A stretch of 64,000 bases of DNA. Source: CAMREV01 sp051656125 (lineage in GTDB: Bacteria; Bacillota_I; Bacilli_A; Mycoplasmatales; Mycoplasmoidaceae). The position numbers and the translations under genes were made by a program. Shown one piece after another: positions 53,425 through 64,000 of this stretch. Numbering within the stretch: the first letter of the stretch is position 1; each line of letters starts with the position of its first letter. Location: assembly GCA_051656125.1 (NCBI GenBank), contig JBOGBH010000052.1, forward strand, positions 248,001-312,000, given 5' to 3'. The notes under the pieces are model-generated. The model did not search any database. It was not told the DNA's origin and saw only the letters and a list, made by a program, of their open reading frames with translations.

Positions 53425-55026
53425 TTATTTTTTCTTCTTAATTGATTCAACAAATTTTTCAAAAATAGGGTGAATTTTATTTGGTCTTGAAATAAATTCT
53501 GGATGAAATTGGACGCCAATATAAAATGGGTGATCTTTATATTCAACTATCTCTACAATATCACCATTTTTTGAAAATCCTGAAAAAACCATTCCGCTTT
53601 TTTCAAAATCTAATATTTTTTCATTATTGAAAATATATCTATGTCTATGTCTTTCTTCAATATTTTTTTTATTGTATATTCTACTAGCTAAAGTGCCATC
53701 AACAATTCTTATTTCTTTATTACCAAGCCTTAATGTTCCGCCAAAATTTTTATTATTTGATGTTTTTTCATTAAATACCATGTATTTAGATTTTTTATTA
53801 AATTCTTCTGAGTTAGCATCTTTTTGTTTTAAAACATTAATAGCTATATCTAAACATGCTGCTTGCATACCCAAACATATTCCAAGTAATGGAACTTTGT
53901 TTTCTCTACAATATTGTGCAACAAGAATTTTCTCTTGCATTCCTCTTTCACCAAATCCACCAGGTATTAAAATTCCATCATATATAGAAAGTTTTTTTAA
54001 AATATTATCTCTTTTTATTTTAGTAATATCTATTAAGTCAATCTCAAGATCAACTCCAACTTTATATGATGAAAGTTTTAATGATTCAATTACAGAAATA
54101 TATGCATCAATTAAGCTTGAATATTTTCCAGTTATTGCAATTTTAGACTTGTATTTTTTTTCATTATTAACAGTTTCTAAAAATTTATTTCATTTAGTTA
54201 AAGAGCCTTTTTTGAAATCATTTATTTCGAAATATTTTGAAATAGATTTTATGATACCTTGTTCATATAACATTTTAGGAATTGAATATATTGATTTACA
54301 ATCTTTTGAAACAAAAATATTATCTTTATCAATATCACATGTTCAAGATAATTTTTGAATAATACTATCATCTAAATCTTTGTCAGATCTCATTATTAAA
54401 ATATTTGGAGTTATTCCTAAATTTCTTAATGATTTTACTGAATGTTGAGTTGGCTTAGTTTTCAGTTCATCATTTGCATTGACTTTTAAAATAGGAGAGC
54501 AATGTAAAAATAATATATTTTTTCTTCCATAACTACTAGAAAAAATTCTTAAAGATTCAATAAATGGTAAAGATTCTATGTCGCCAATAGTTCCACCAAT
54601 TTCTATTATTAGAAAATCAGGCTTGTCTTTATTAATTAAGTTAGTTATTCTTTCTTGAATTTTCAAAACAATATGAGGAACAACTTGAACAGTTTTTCCT
54701 TCATATTTTCCATTTCTTTCATTTGTTATAACTTCATAATATATAGAACCAGCTGTCACTGAAGAAAATTTAGATAAATCTCTATCAATAAATCTCTCAT
54801 AGTTTCCCAAATCAAGATCTGTTTCAGCTCCATCTTTTGTTACAAAAACTTCCCCGTGTTGATATGGAGACATTGTACCTGGATCCACATTTAAGTATGG
54901 ATCAAGTTTTTGCATGCTCACATTATAATTGAATTCAGTTAGAATTCTACCAATTGATGAAGCAATGATTCCCTTGCCAAGTGAAGAGTAAACCCCACCA
55001 GTAACAACGATTATCTTGGTTTTCAT
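53425..55026 (-). CDS. pyrG: CTP synthase
   Basis: A 533-residue enzyme that converts UTP to CTP. The N-terminal synthetase has VVTGGVYSSLGKGIIASS, KLDPYLNVDPGTMSPYQHGEV and TKDGAETDLDLGNYERF. The C-terminal glutaminase domain has the nucleophile Cys384 in GICLGMQ and the catalytic His in GVQFHPEF. Length is normal. It ends 10 bases before hisS, with its own -10 box upstream. Confidence 0.97.
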
Positions 55027-55052
55027 AAAAATTTGTCTTTCTAAATATTTTT

Positions 55053-55058
55053 ATTATA
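55053..55058 (-). promoter_or_regulatory. -10 box of pyrG
   Basis: A perfect TATAAT on the minus strand lies 26 bases upstream of the pyrG ATG, in the 58-base gap after lon. No convincing -35 box is visible. Confidence 0.5.
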
Positions 55059-55084
55059 TATTTATATTAATAAAAAAAATCATT

Positions 55085-57502
55085 TTATGAATGAATTTTT
55101 TTTACAATTGGTTTATCTTTTTTATTGATGAAAATTTCATTATATATTTCATCATATTCGCTCACTAATCTGATATCTACTTTTTTCAATACTTCTTTAG
55201 GAATATCATCAATATATCTTTCATCGTCTTTTGGAATAAATATTTTAGCTACACCACCTCTTACAGCAGATATAGTTTTTTCTTTAACTCCACCAATGAT
55301 TAAAACTTTACCTCTTAAAGTAATTTCACCAGTCATAGAAATGTTTGTTGGAACAGGTCTATTTGTTAATGATGAAATTATTGCAGTAGTAAGAGTTACA
55401 CCTGCAGATGGGCCATCTTTTGGAACACCACCCGTTGGAACGTGAATATGAATATCATTTTTTTCAAAAACAACTGGATCTATTCCATATTTTTCAGCAT
55501 TAGATTTGACATATGCTAATGCAACTTCAGCAGATTCTTTCATAGTTTCTTTTAAATTACCTGTGATTTGTATTTTTCCTTTACCCCTATAGAAAGTAAC
55601 CTCTATTGGCAGTAAATCTCCACCATAACTTGTATAAGCCATACCATTAACAATTCCAGCAATTACATTATCATCTTTTTCAGTATAATCAAAAATTTCC
55701 TTTTTTAAGTAAAACTTAACTCTATCTTCAGTTATGTGATCCTTAGTAATTTTATTTTTTAATTTTCCTACCAAGAATTTTCTTGAAATTTCTCTTATTT
55801 TTCTTTCAATTTCTCTTACACCAGCTTCTCTAGTATATCTTTTTAGAATATAGTTTATACCTTCTTTGCTAAAGCTTAAGTTATCAGTTTTAAGCTCTGA
55901 TTCTTCTAATATTTTTGGTATTAAATGTTTTTCACAAATTGATAATTTTTCATTGTCAGTATAAGAATCTAATCTTATTATTTCTAATCTGTCTCTTAAA
56001 GGGTCTGGAATATTTTCTTCATAGTTTGCAGTAGCAAGGAATAGAACATTTGATAAATCATAATCTTCTTCAATATAGTTATCGCTAAATCTAGAATTTT
56101 GTTCAATATCTAAAATATCTAATAATGTTGAAGCTGGGTCACCTCTTTGATCACTACTAAGTTTATCAATTTCATCAAGTAAAAATAATGGGTTGATAAC
56201 ACCAGCTTTTTTCATTTCCTTAATTATTCTACCTGGCATTGAACCAATATATGTTTTTCTATGACCTTTGATTTCAGCTTCATCTCTCATTCCACCAAGT
56301 GAAACTTTTACAAATTTTTTATTTAAAGCTTCTGCAATAGATCTTGCTAAAGATGTTTTACCAACACCAGGTGGACCAACTAAACAAATTATAGAACCTT
56401 TTGATTTAGCAGAGTTCATTCTAATTGCAAGATATTCAATTACTCTTTCTTTTACTTTTTCAAGTCCATAATGATTTTTTTCAAGAACTTTTTCAACCTT
56501 TAATATATCTTTAACATCTTCAGTTTTTTGTCATCAAGGTAAATCAATAATTCAATCAATATAAGTCTTGATTAATGATGTTTCATTTGAATTTGATGAT
56601 ACTTCCATTCTACTTATTTCAGCAAGAAGTCTATTTTTAATATGTTCAGGATAAGGGTTATTTTTAATTTTTTCTCTTAATCTATCAGCATCATCTTCTT
56701 TTGAAGTAATATCACCTAGTTCTTCCTTAATAGTTCTAATTCTCTCTCTTAAATAAAACTCTTTCTGTTGTTTAGAAAGATTTTTATTTATTTTTTTTGA
56801 AATCTCAGCCTCAATTTTTTGAGAGTCAGATTCAGGAATAGATTGCGCTAAAAATTTATTTAATCTTTCATTTGGATTTAGTAATTCTAATAATTCTTGT
56901 TTATCACTAAAAGTGCTTGAAATTAAAGAACAAATAAAATCAATTGAATCACTTGATATTGTATCTTTTCTGAATTTCTTTTCAACTTCTTTAAAATTAA
57001 TATTTTTATTTTTTAATAGATCATCTTTGAAATCTTCAAATAAATTTAAAACAATTTTATTGTTTTCTTCTGTTAATTTAATTCTTGTATCATATGGTAC
57101 ATAATTAACAACATCATATCCATCTTTTGTTTCAATTTTCTTTGACTGAATTCTAGAAATACTAGATAATGATATTCTTAAGTTATCTTTATCTTCCATT
57201 TTTTCTATTGATACTTTACATAGAGTTCCAATAGTATAAATGTCAGAATTTTTTGGTGTATCTAAACTAGGATCTTTTTGAGAAATTATGATAATCATCC
57301 CATCATGATTAGCTATAGATTTTTTTACAGCCTTAACAGACTTAGGTCTTCCTACTTCTATTTTTTCAACAACTCCAGGAAATAAAATAATGCCTCTAGT
57401 TATTAAAAGTGGCAAAATTCTTTTGTTAGAAATAGTTTTCTTGCTTGAAACTTCTTTTTTGTTATCCTTTTCAATAGGATTTTTTATATTTTTTTTGCTC
57501 AT
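55085..57502 (-). CDS. lon: ATP-dependent protease Lon
   Basis: An 805-residue LonA protease. The N-terminal substrate domain spans about 25-215. A coiled coil and the AAA+ domain follow, with Walker A GPPGVGKT at 376-383 and Walker B PLFLLDEIDKL. The catalytic dyad is Ser699 in PKDGPSAGV and Lys742 in GGVKEK. It starts 29 bases after tig, so trigger factor and Lon are probably made together. No CIRCE is seen here. Confidence 0.97.
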
Positions 57503-57531
57503 ATTATTTATTTTCCATTTCCTTTTTAATT

Positions 57532-58839
57532 CTACTTAGTTGCATTTTCAATTAAAAAATTTATTGTTTTGTTAAAAATTAATTTCTCTTTTAAAATTTC
57601 AATAGTTTGTTCTGGTAGATTTTTTAAATCTTCCAATTTCATGCCCTCGCTTTTTGAAATATCTTCTAAGTGTTTATTAAGCTCTTCATCAGAAACAGTA
57701 ATATTTTCCTTTTCAGATATTTCAATGATTGCATATTTAATTTTAACATTATCAATAGCTTGCTTTTTAATGTCATTATAAAAAGTTTTTTTATCTTGTT
57801 GTGTAAACATCAAAAAAGTGTCGATATCAATTTTTGAAGATGAAAGCATTCTTTTATACTCTGATTCTATTGTCTTCACTTCTTGTTCCACAGAATAAGT
57901 ATCCTCGTGGCTTAATTCACTCATGTCTGCAAGTTCCTTAAAAAGTTTAACTCTAATTTCTTTTTCTTGATTTTCTTGTTTTGTTTTTTCTAAATTACTT
58001 TTCAAAAAAGTCTCAAATTCTTTTGTATTATTTACATCTTTTATCTTCAAATTTTTAACAAAATCATCATCATATTTCGCATCTTTCTTATGCTTAATAT
58101 CATTTATCTTAACATTAAAAGAAACATTTTTTCCTGCCACCTTTTTTTCATGATAATCTTCAGGAAATTTTAAGTCTAACTTTTTTTCTTCGCCTATTTT
58201 AATACCAATCATCTTTTCTTCAAATCCAGGAATAAATTGATTAGATCCAATTTCTAATTCAAAATTTTTGCTAGATCCATTTTCCATTTTTTCGTTTTCA
58301 ATGAACCCTTCAAAATCAAAAATTACAAAATCCCCTTTTTCTACTTTTTTGTTTTCTTTGGGTACTAATTCAGAATATTTACTTAAATATTTTTGTTTTT
58401 CTTCACTAATTTCTTTATCAGTAACTTTTTTATCAAATTTAAAAGATATCTTTTTGTAGTCTCCAAGTTTCACAGTTGGAATTTTTTTAAATACAAAAGA
58501 TAATGAAAGCTTTTTATCATCAACATTGTCTACATTAAGAGTAGGTTGTTCATTTAGTAAAGAATCTTCTAATTCAATAAATTGTTTATCTTCAATTAAA
58601 AATTTATTGATATTTTGAACTTGCATATTCACTGCTTTTTCAATTATTTCGCCCTTAGGAATTAGAGATTTTGCTTTTTCATTATGGGCTGGTGTGCCTG
58701 ATCTAAAACCGCCTGGAATTTTTATTTTTTTTGCTAAATTTTTAAAAGCTTTTTCTTGCATTTTGCTTCATTCAGGATTCTCTATATCAATTAAAAAAGA
58801 TATATCTTTTTCATTGTTATTTATTTTAACTATTTTCAT
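57532..58839 (-). CDS. tig: Trigger factor
   Basis: A 435-residue ribosome-associated chaperone and peptidyl-prolyl isomerase. The ATG at 58839 gives MKIVKINNNEKD. The ribosome-binding loop appears as GGFRSGTPAH, where the family has the FR-K-G-x-x-P motif. The PPIase domain (about 160-245) contains GDFVIFDFEG and EKKLDLKFPEDYHEK. The C-terminal arm domain follows. Several elements are diverged but the order is intact. Confidence 0.94.
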
Positions 58840-58887
58840 TTTACAAACCTCTACCTTATTAAGAATTATAAATTAAAATAGATAAAA

Positions 58888-59334
58888 TTATTTAATTATT
58901 AATTTAAATTTTGCTAAGTATTTTATATATTTATTTGAATTAGGTATTGATTCAACTTTTACACTCATTTCATCTTTTGATATTATTTTAAAAAATATAT
59001 TTGATGACATTTGATCATAAGAATATTTTATATCATCTGAGCTATTTACAATTTCTTTTACTAATATAGGTAAATTTTTTCTAATCAATAAGATATCAAA
59101 AGATTTTAAATATCCATTAACTGAATTTTCAATTTTTATTAATGAATTTATGCTTTCATTTTCTAAAACTTCTTTTTCAAATGAAATATTCTTAATTTCT
59201 AAATTATCAGTTTCTAATGAATTGTCTTTTATGTTTGGATTTATTATAAATGAAATAAATACTGAAAGAGTTGTTATAAAAATAATTGAACTAAGCGAAA
59301 CAATAATTGCTTTTCTTTTATTAAATTTTTTCAT
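58888..59334 (-). CDS. Single-span membrane protein, unknown function
   Basis: A 148-residue protein with an N-terminal membrane helix (about 9-32) preceded by a Lys/Arg cluster. An Asn/Ser/Ile-rich domain follows, probably outside the cell. No lipobox Cys. The ATG at 59334 lies inside the last codons of the upstream gene (14-base overlap), so the two are translationally coupled. I do not recognise the family. It is the last gene of a coupled trio and lies 48 bases upstream of tig. Confidence 0.6.
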   Translation of the reverse strand: MKKFNKRKAIIVSLSSIIFITTLSVFISFIINPNIKDNSLETDNLEIKNISFEKEVLENESINSLIKIENSVNGYLKSFDILLIRKNLPILVKEIVNSSDDIKYSYDQMSSNIFFKIISKDEMSVKVESIPNSNKYIKYLAKFKLIIK

Positions 59335-60355
59335 AATTATCTATCATTTCTTTTTCTTCTTCATATACTATTCACAAAGAATCATTTATGTTAAAATTGT
59401 TTCTTAATGATATAAAATAATTTTTACCAAGAACATTTAAATTAAAACTAACTACATAGTATCCATATGTTTTAAAAGGAAAAATAATTCCTAGATTATC
59501 ATCTTTTTTATCAAACTCTTTTGATTCAAAATTATATAAATATCCACAATTTAAAAACATATTGTAAATGTTATTAATTATTGATGATTCAAATTGATTT
59601 ATTGATATTTTTTTAGTACCATTTTTTTCATAATTAAATTCTATTTCAAATTTATTAATAGAAATATTTACATTTTTTGTTTTAACAGAAAAAAGTTTGT
59701 AAAATCTTTCCTCATCAAAATAATTTGGAATAAAAAAATCTATTGGTGTTGTTTCATTTTTTTTATATCCGTTTGAATCAAAATAATTAGCAACCGGAAT
59801 GTTATATCTTCCAGAAGATTCAACTATAATTGTGTTTGAATATTCAAAAAAAGTTTCTATATTTTTAGATCTAACTTCGTAAAAAAATTGATTAATGTTT
59901 TCATCTGATGATACAAATCCATATTTATTAAGTACTTCAACATCAATATCAAAGTCAAAGTTTATTTTTATATTTTCTTTTAAAAAACTTCTATTAAAAT
60001 ATGCATTTTCAGAAATATCAACTTCTAATGTAGCACGATATTTTTTTGCAATTTCTTGTGTGTAATTATCTATGTTTTCTGTTACTTCTTCATCAACTTC
60101 ATAAATAATAATGTTTCTAACTTCTTGACCTGGAAAACTAATATTCATTAGTAATGTACCAATTGGTAACTTACTTTTAGAAATAGCGTTTATTTCAAAT
60201 TCAAAAAATAATTTTGTATCATTATAATTTATTTTTGATTTTATATATGTAATATCAAAAAATTTTTTAATTCAATTATGTTCGTTTTTAGAATCTAGTT
60301 TTTCTAAATAATAATCTGGATTTACTTCATTTTCATAAACTTGATCATTTATCAT
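59321..60355 (-). CDS. Large protein of unknown function in coupled trio
   Basis: A 344-residue soluble-looking protein with no membrane segment. It is rich in Asn, Glu, Phe, Tyr and Ile, and short alternating hydrophobic stretches suggest beta structure. Two UGA Trp codons occur. The start ATG at 60355 overlaps the stop region of the upstream HTH-like gene by 7 bases, and its end overlaps the downstream membrane-protein gene. I recognise no motif. The position suggests joint function with its neighbours. Confidence 0.6.
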
Positions 60356-60660
60356 TTTCAAAAATCCATAAAATTATTTGATGCTTTTCTTAGTTTTCAA
60401 TAATATGTTGAAATTGAATAATTCAGTTCCTCTTTTTCCTTTTTATCAATAAAAATATTTTTTAGTATCCAACTATCTTCTTTATCCATTTCTTTTAATA
60501 TGTTATCTATAAAAGAAATGTACTTATTATATTCTTCTAATTCTTTTATTGTAATTTTTTCTTCTTCCTTATTTATATAGTCAAAGTTTTCTACAATTAA
60601 TTTATTTCTTCTATATAAATAGAAAACACTTCTAACTTCTTTTATTATATTATTTGTCAT
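60349..60660 (-). CDS. Small HTH-like protein, possibly sigma region 4-like
   Basis: A 103-residue basic/acidic helical protein. The C-terminal ISTYYWKLRKASNNFMDF, with UGA Trp, resembles a recognition helix of sigma-70 region 4 or phage ArpU-type regulators (family s.sTyyrklkkA...f). The preceding EDSWILKNIFIDKKEKEE would be the first helices. The start ATG at 60660 has a very strong GGGGGA site. The assignment is by pattern only. It begins a tightly coupled trio of unknown genes. Confidence 0.5.
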
Positions 60661-60798
60661 TTATTCCCCCTGTATATAAAATGTATAATAATTTTTATAT
60701 ATATAATTTAAAGTAAAAAAATATAAAAATCAATAACAAAAATAAAGGCAGAAATAAAAAAAATTAAAATTATAATTTTAATTTTTTATTTTAACATT

Positions 60799-61722
60799 TT
60801 AGTATTTTTTTTGCAAAAAACTTAGAAAAGCAATCATTGCAGCATTGTCACATGAGTATTTTTTTTCAGGAAAAAGATATTTTATATTAGAGTTTTTTAT
60901 CTTGTTTCTAAAATATTTATTTGCAGAAACTCCTCCACCAATACAAACAATTTTACTATTGTATTCATTTGAATAATATTCAATTTTTGACAATAAATAT
61001 GAAATTGCTCAGTATTGAAAGTTTGATGCTAATTCTATTTGGTTTATTTGGTTTGAATCATCTATTATTCTTTTTATCTTACTTTTAATGCCAGAAAAAG
61101 AAAAAGGTTCTGATGCAGGAGGAATCTTGTATTTTTCAGTTACATGATTTTCATCAAATATTTCATCAATAGATGGTCCACCGGGGTATGGAAGATTTAA
61201 ATATCTTCCTATCTTATCATATGCTTCGCCTAATGCATCGTCTTTTGTATAATTCAAAATTTGAATTTCTTTTGGACTTGTAACTTTATATAACGAAGTT
61301 GTTCCACCAGATACAATTAAGGAAATAAATGGATATTTAATTTCTTTTTCGTTATTTATAAAAGGACTAAATATATGAGCATGAATATGATCAATTTGCA
61401 TGAGTTCAACATCTAAGTATCAAGATAATGTTTTTGCAAATATTTTACCGATATGTAAGCATGTTGGTAAACCAGGATTAGAAGTATATGAGATTAAATT
61501 AATTTCATTAATATCAATATTTGATTCATCTAGCATTTTTTTAAATGCCATCATAATATTTTTAACATGTTCTCTACTTGCAATTTCAGGTATTATCCCC
61601 CCAAATTCAATTAGTTCCTTTTCAGATGAAATAGTAACACAAGATATAACTTGATCATTCTTTAAGACAGATATACTAGTATCATCACAACTTGTTTCAA
61701 TTCCTATTATGTAATAATTCAT
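60799..61722 (-). CDS. tsaD: tRNA threonylcarbamoyladenosine synthase subunit TsaD
   Basis: A 307-residue ASKHA-fold enzyme for the t6A modification of ANN-decoding tRNAs. It begins IIGIETSCDDTSISVL. The metal ligands are His112 and His116 (DHIHAH), and the loop VSGGTTSLY is present. YPGGPSIDE and PFSFSGIKSKIKR are conserved. The end has CIGGGVSANKYFRNK and SCDNAAMIAF. The ATG shares one base with the potD stop (TAATG). Confidence 0.96.
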
Positions 61723-62993
61723 TAAATACTATTCTTTGTAAACAAATATGCAATTAACATATTAGACTTTTGTAAATTTGTTATTTTATCTTCAATTTTT
61801 TTATCAGGATTTGTTGTTGGAACTTTGAATGTAGCAATTGCTTTTTCTATAAAATCTAAGTCTTCTTCTTCTGAAAAATAACCATTTTCTGGATCAACAA
61901 CATAATTATAAAAATTTTCAACAGGAGAAGTGTACATTACGAAGTCAAAGTTTTGATATGCTAAACTTAATTCGTCAGGAACTATATCAACAATTCCTTT
62001 TAATGCAATATCATTAATTATTTCATGTATTTTATCACTATTAGATTCACTTTTTTTATTAATAACAATCATATCTAGTGCTAAATTTGATCCTGATGTA
62101 GGTCTAATAAAATTGATATCAGTTAAAGGGTCTACAGGACTGTCGCCTCCGAACATAGAATACAATACATCTCCATTATACATAAAACCAAAACTTGATC
62201 CATTTGGATGAGCTAAGTCATTTAAAACATTTCCTGAATCTGAATTGAATATCATTTCGTTTTTAACGAAATATTTTGGAAGGAATGAAAATACTTCTTT
62301 AAAATGTTCGATCGTATTTTCATGTGATTCAGGATTAACATTATCTTCATTTCTAATTAATCTTCCCAAACTATACATTGTTCTAGCATCATCAATTGAA
62401 ATACCTCTTAAATTTTTTTCTCTATCTAATACTTCCTTTAAATCAATTAATACTTCTTCTCAATTTTCAAATGAAATTTTAGAAAATTCTATTTTTTCTG
62501 ATTTATAACCTAATATAAAATCTTGCAAAAAATATGGAACAGCATATTCTAAAAGATTATCATTTTCTGGATCATCATCAAAATCATAACCTTTTAATAT
62601 TGGATGAATTTCTGGGACAAAAAGATCTAATGCTTCATCTGCACTTTTTATTATTTCATTTGGATTTGTAAGAGAAGGTATATTGAACTTTGATCATTCA
62701 ATTGGTAATAATTCTCCTCTTTCTATTAATTCAATAACAGCGTAAGAAGAAGGAATAGCGATGTCATAATTTTTTTGAAATTCCCTTAATAAGGCTTCAT
62801 TATTTTTGTATGATTTAAATTCTGTATTATATTCACTAGAAATAGTATCCATAACATCAGTAGACATATAGCTTTGAAAATTTCCAAAATATAGTTTGCT
62901 TGTATTTGAACTGCATGATGATAGTAATGGGGCACTAAAAAATGACATTAAAATACTAGAAAAAGCTAAAAGAGTTTTTTTAAATTTTAACAT
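61722..62993 (-). CDS. potD: Spermidine/putrescine-binding lipoprotein PotD
   Basis: A 423-residue substrate-binding lipoprotein. The lipobox LLSSC puts the lipidated Cys at 27 after a hydrophobic signal of about 20 residues. The protein has the bilobed periplasmic-binding layout and a DIAIPSSYAVIELIERGELLPI region typical of PotD (family D.v.ps.y.v..l...g.l..l). The SGNVLNDLAHPNG and MYNGD stretch is similar to the family's ligand region. It starts inside the potC 3' end. The polyamine specificity is inferred from the family. Confidence 0.88.
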
Positions 62994-63824
62994 TTTTTCT
63001 TCCTTTCTTTTCGATATGTATTTTTCTTAGCATAAAAATAATTGTAAAGACTAAAGATACCATTACTATTATTGCTCCAAATGTAACAATTCAAGCTTTT
63101 ATACCTTTATTTGATTCGAAAATTGTTGTACCAATTGTAGAAAAATTTCCATTAACTAATGACGTGATAATAAAGTCATCAAAACTTAATGTTGTTACTA
63201 ATACAAATGCAGTAATTAGTGAAGATCTTAAAAATGGAATAACAATATTTATATATGTTCTAAATTTTGATCAGCCAAGGTCCATACTTGCAGATATTAG
63301 TGAACCTTGAAATTTTGACATTCTTGGATAGATTGCCATTATTGCATATGGAGTACAAAAAGATATATGAGCTACCACTACTGTAAAGTATCCAAAATTT
63401 TGTCCAAGTGATAATCAAACTAAAGAAAATAAAACTGAAAGTGTCACTCCAGAAATAATATCTGGAATAGCTATGTCAAATTTAGTAAAATTTAAAAATG
63501 TATTTTTAATTCTTGTATTACTTCCCCAAATTCCTAGAGAAGTTACTAAAGCAATTATCAAAGAAATAGGAACTACAACAATGGAAACTAAAATTGAATT
63601 TACAAATGCATTCAAAAACTCATTATTTTTAAATATTTCAATATAATTTTCTCCTGTCATTTGGTTAAAATTATCTAAAATATTTCCTCTATCGCTTTGA
63701 CCTACAAAACTTAATAAAACTATAAATACTAGTGGAGTGTATATTAGAAAAATAATTATATAAATATATCACTTTTTTAAAAAACCAATAATGTTTGATT
63801 TATCAAAACTTAGTCTATTAAACA
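62980..63824 (-). pseudogene. potC: potC (spermidine/putrescine permease) with frameshift near its start
   Basis: The second permease of the polyamine importer. The main frame from about 63783 down to 62980 encodes a full permease: KKWYIYIIIFLIYTPLVF as helix 1, the EAA-like loop SMDLGWSKFRTYINIVIP, and the last helices. The ATG at 63824 has a strong GGAGG site and overlaps the potB stop, but its frame (MFNRLSFDKSNIIGF) hits TAA at a T5A6 tract. One extra T would join the frames. This may be a real mutation, an on/off slippage tract, or a sequencing error. A -1 slip at the tract could also rescue it. Confidence 0.8.
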
Positions 63825-64000
63825 TTTCTTCTACCTCCTATAAATTTAACAACTCTTTTAGGAATAAAGTAAAATAGTAAATACATTCCTAATATTATTA
63901 AACTCATTACAATACTAATTGAAGAAATTCTAGCTAAAGCAATATTGCTGCTACTTGCATCTAATCCTAAGTCAAATATTCAATCGCCAATCAATCCACC
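63817..64000 (-). CDS. potB: Spermidine/putrescine permease PotB (C-terminal end)
   Basis: The last 60 residues of a membrane permease, ending KRVVKFIGGRRNV at TAA (63817-63819). GGLIGDWIFDLGLDASSSNIALARIS followed by a final membrane helix matches the PotB C-terminus. The start lies outside the window. It overlaps the potC start codon by 8 bases, as in pot operons. Confidence 0.8.

Noticed and set aside
1..64000. CRISPR arrays, insertion sequences or prophage
   Set aside because: I saw no repeated spacer structure, no transposase motif and no phage module; AT-rich short repeats are low-complexity only.

Overview
The window is about 75% A+T and many reading frames run through in-frame UGA codons exactly where Trp is expected. 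Examples are AtpA at 5951-5953, MetG, ParC and Lon. UGA is therefore read as Trp (genetic code 4). Together with the absence of cell-wall genes, a lone RNase P RNA, compact overlapping genes and fused PstC-PstA and NadD-YqeK proteins, this points to a mollicute (Mycoplasma sensu lato). I cannot name the species. No transposase, prophage, CRISPR array or rRNA was seen.

Layout. Nearly everything is on the minus strand. The plus-strand genes are a HhH-GPD glycosylase-like gene (1577-2332), tRNA-Gly (13769-13842), an S1-domain gene (18828-19142) and plsY (26370-27185). From the left: the 5' part of obg and a membrane protein; the complete F1Fo ATP synthase operon (atpI-like, atpBEFHAGDC; 2335-9277); dnaJ-grpE behind a degenerate CIRCE; rnpB; a choline-kinase-like gene and a dihydroorotase-like pseudoenzyme; ptsI; an orphan hsdS; cinA-recA; nifU-like; yqeH-nadD/yqeK-mtnN; parE-parC; plsY; an ABC-2 type exporter; a DUF402 gene coupled to an unknown helical protein; tRNA-His with ruvA-ruvB-tlyA-dinB; an ezrA-like gene; the phosphate system (pstS-pstCA-pstB-phoU) preceded by an orphan response-regulator-like gene; metG, rarA, rsmI, rnmV, prs; a division cluster (rsmH, ftsA-like, ftsZ) with aspS and hisS; pyrG; tig-lon; a coupled three-gene unknown operon; tsaD; and potB-potC-potD.

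How it fits together. The genes are housekeeping functions of a reduced parasite: ATP synthesis or proton pumping, sugar PTS, phosphate and polyamine import, DNA repair and recombination, topoisomerase IV, ribosome and tRNA maturation, and chaperones and protease. FtsZ, a diverged FtsA and an EzrA-like protein suggest that an FtsZ-based division apparatus is kept without a wall.

The most unusual items are: (1) the OmpR/PhoB-like regulator upstream of pst, whose receiver domain has lost the acidic pocket, the phospho-acceptor Asp and the switch Lys; (2) FtsZ with a roughly 140-residue N-terminal extension; (3) the three-gene coupled operon at 58888-60660, headed by a small HTH-like protein; (4) potC, broken by a one-base indel at a T5A6 tract just after its start; (5) a dihydroorotase-like protein without metal ligands; and (6) repeated use of perfect hairpins that contain or abut stop codons as terminators. 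Apart from the rnpB locus (11131-11618) there is no gene-free stretch longer than 300 bases.
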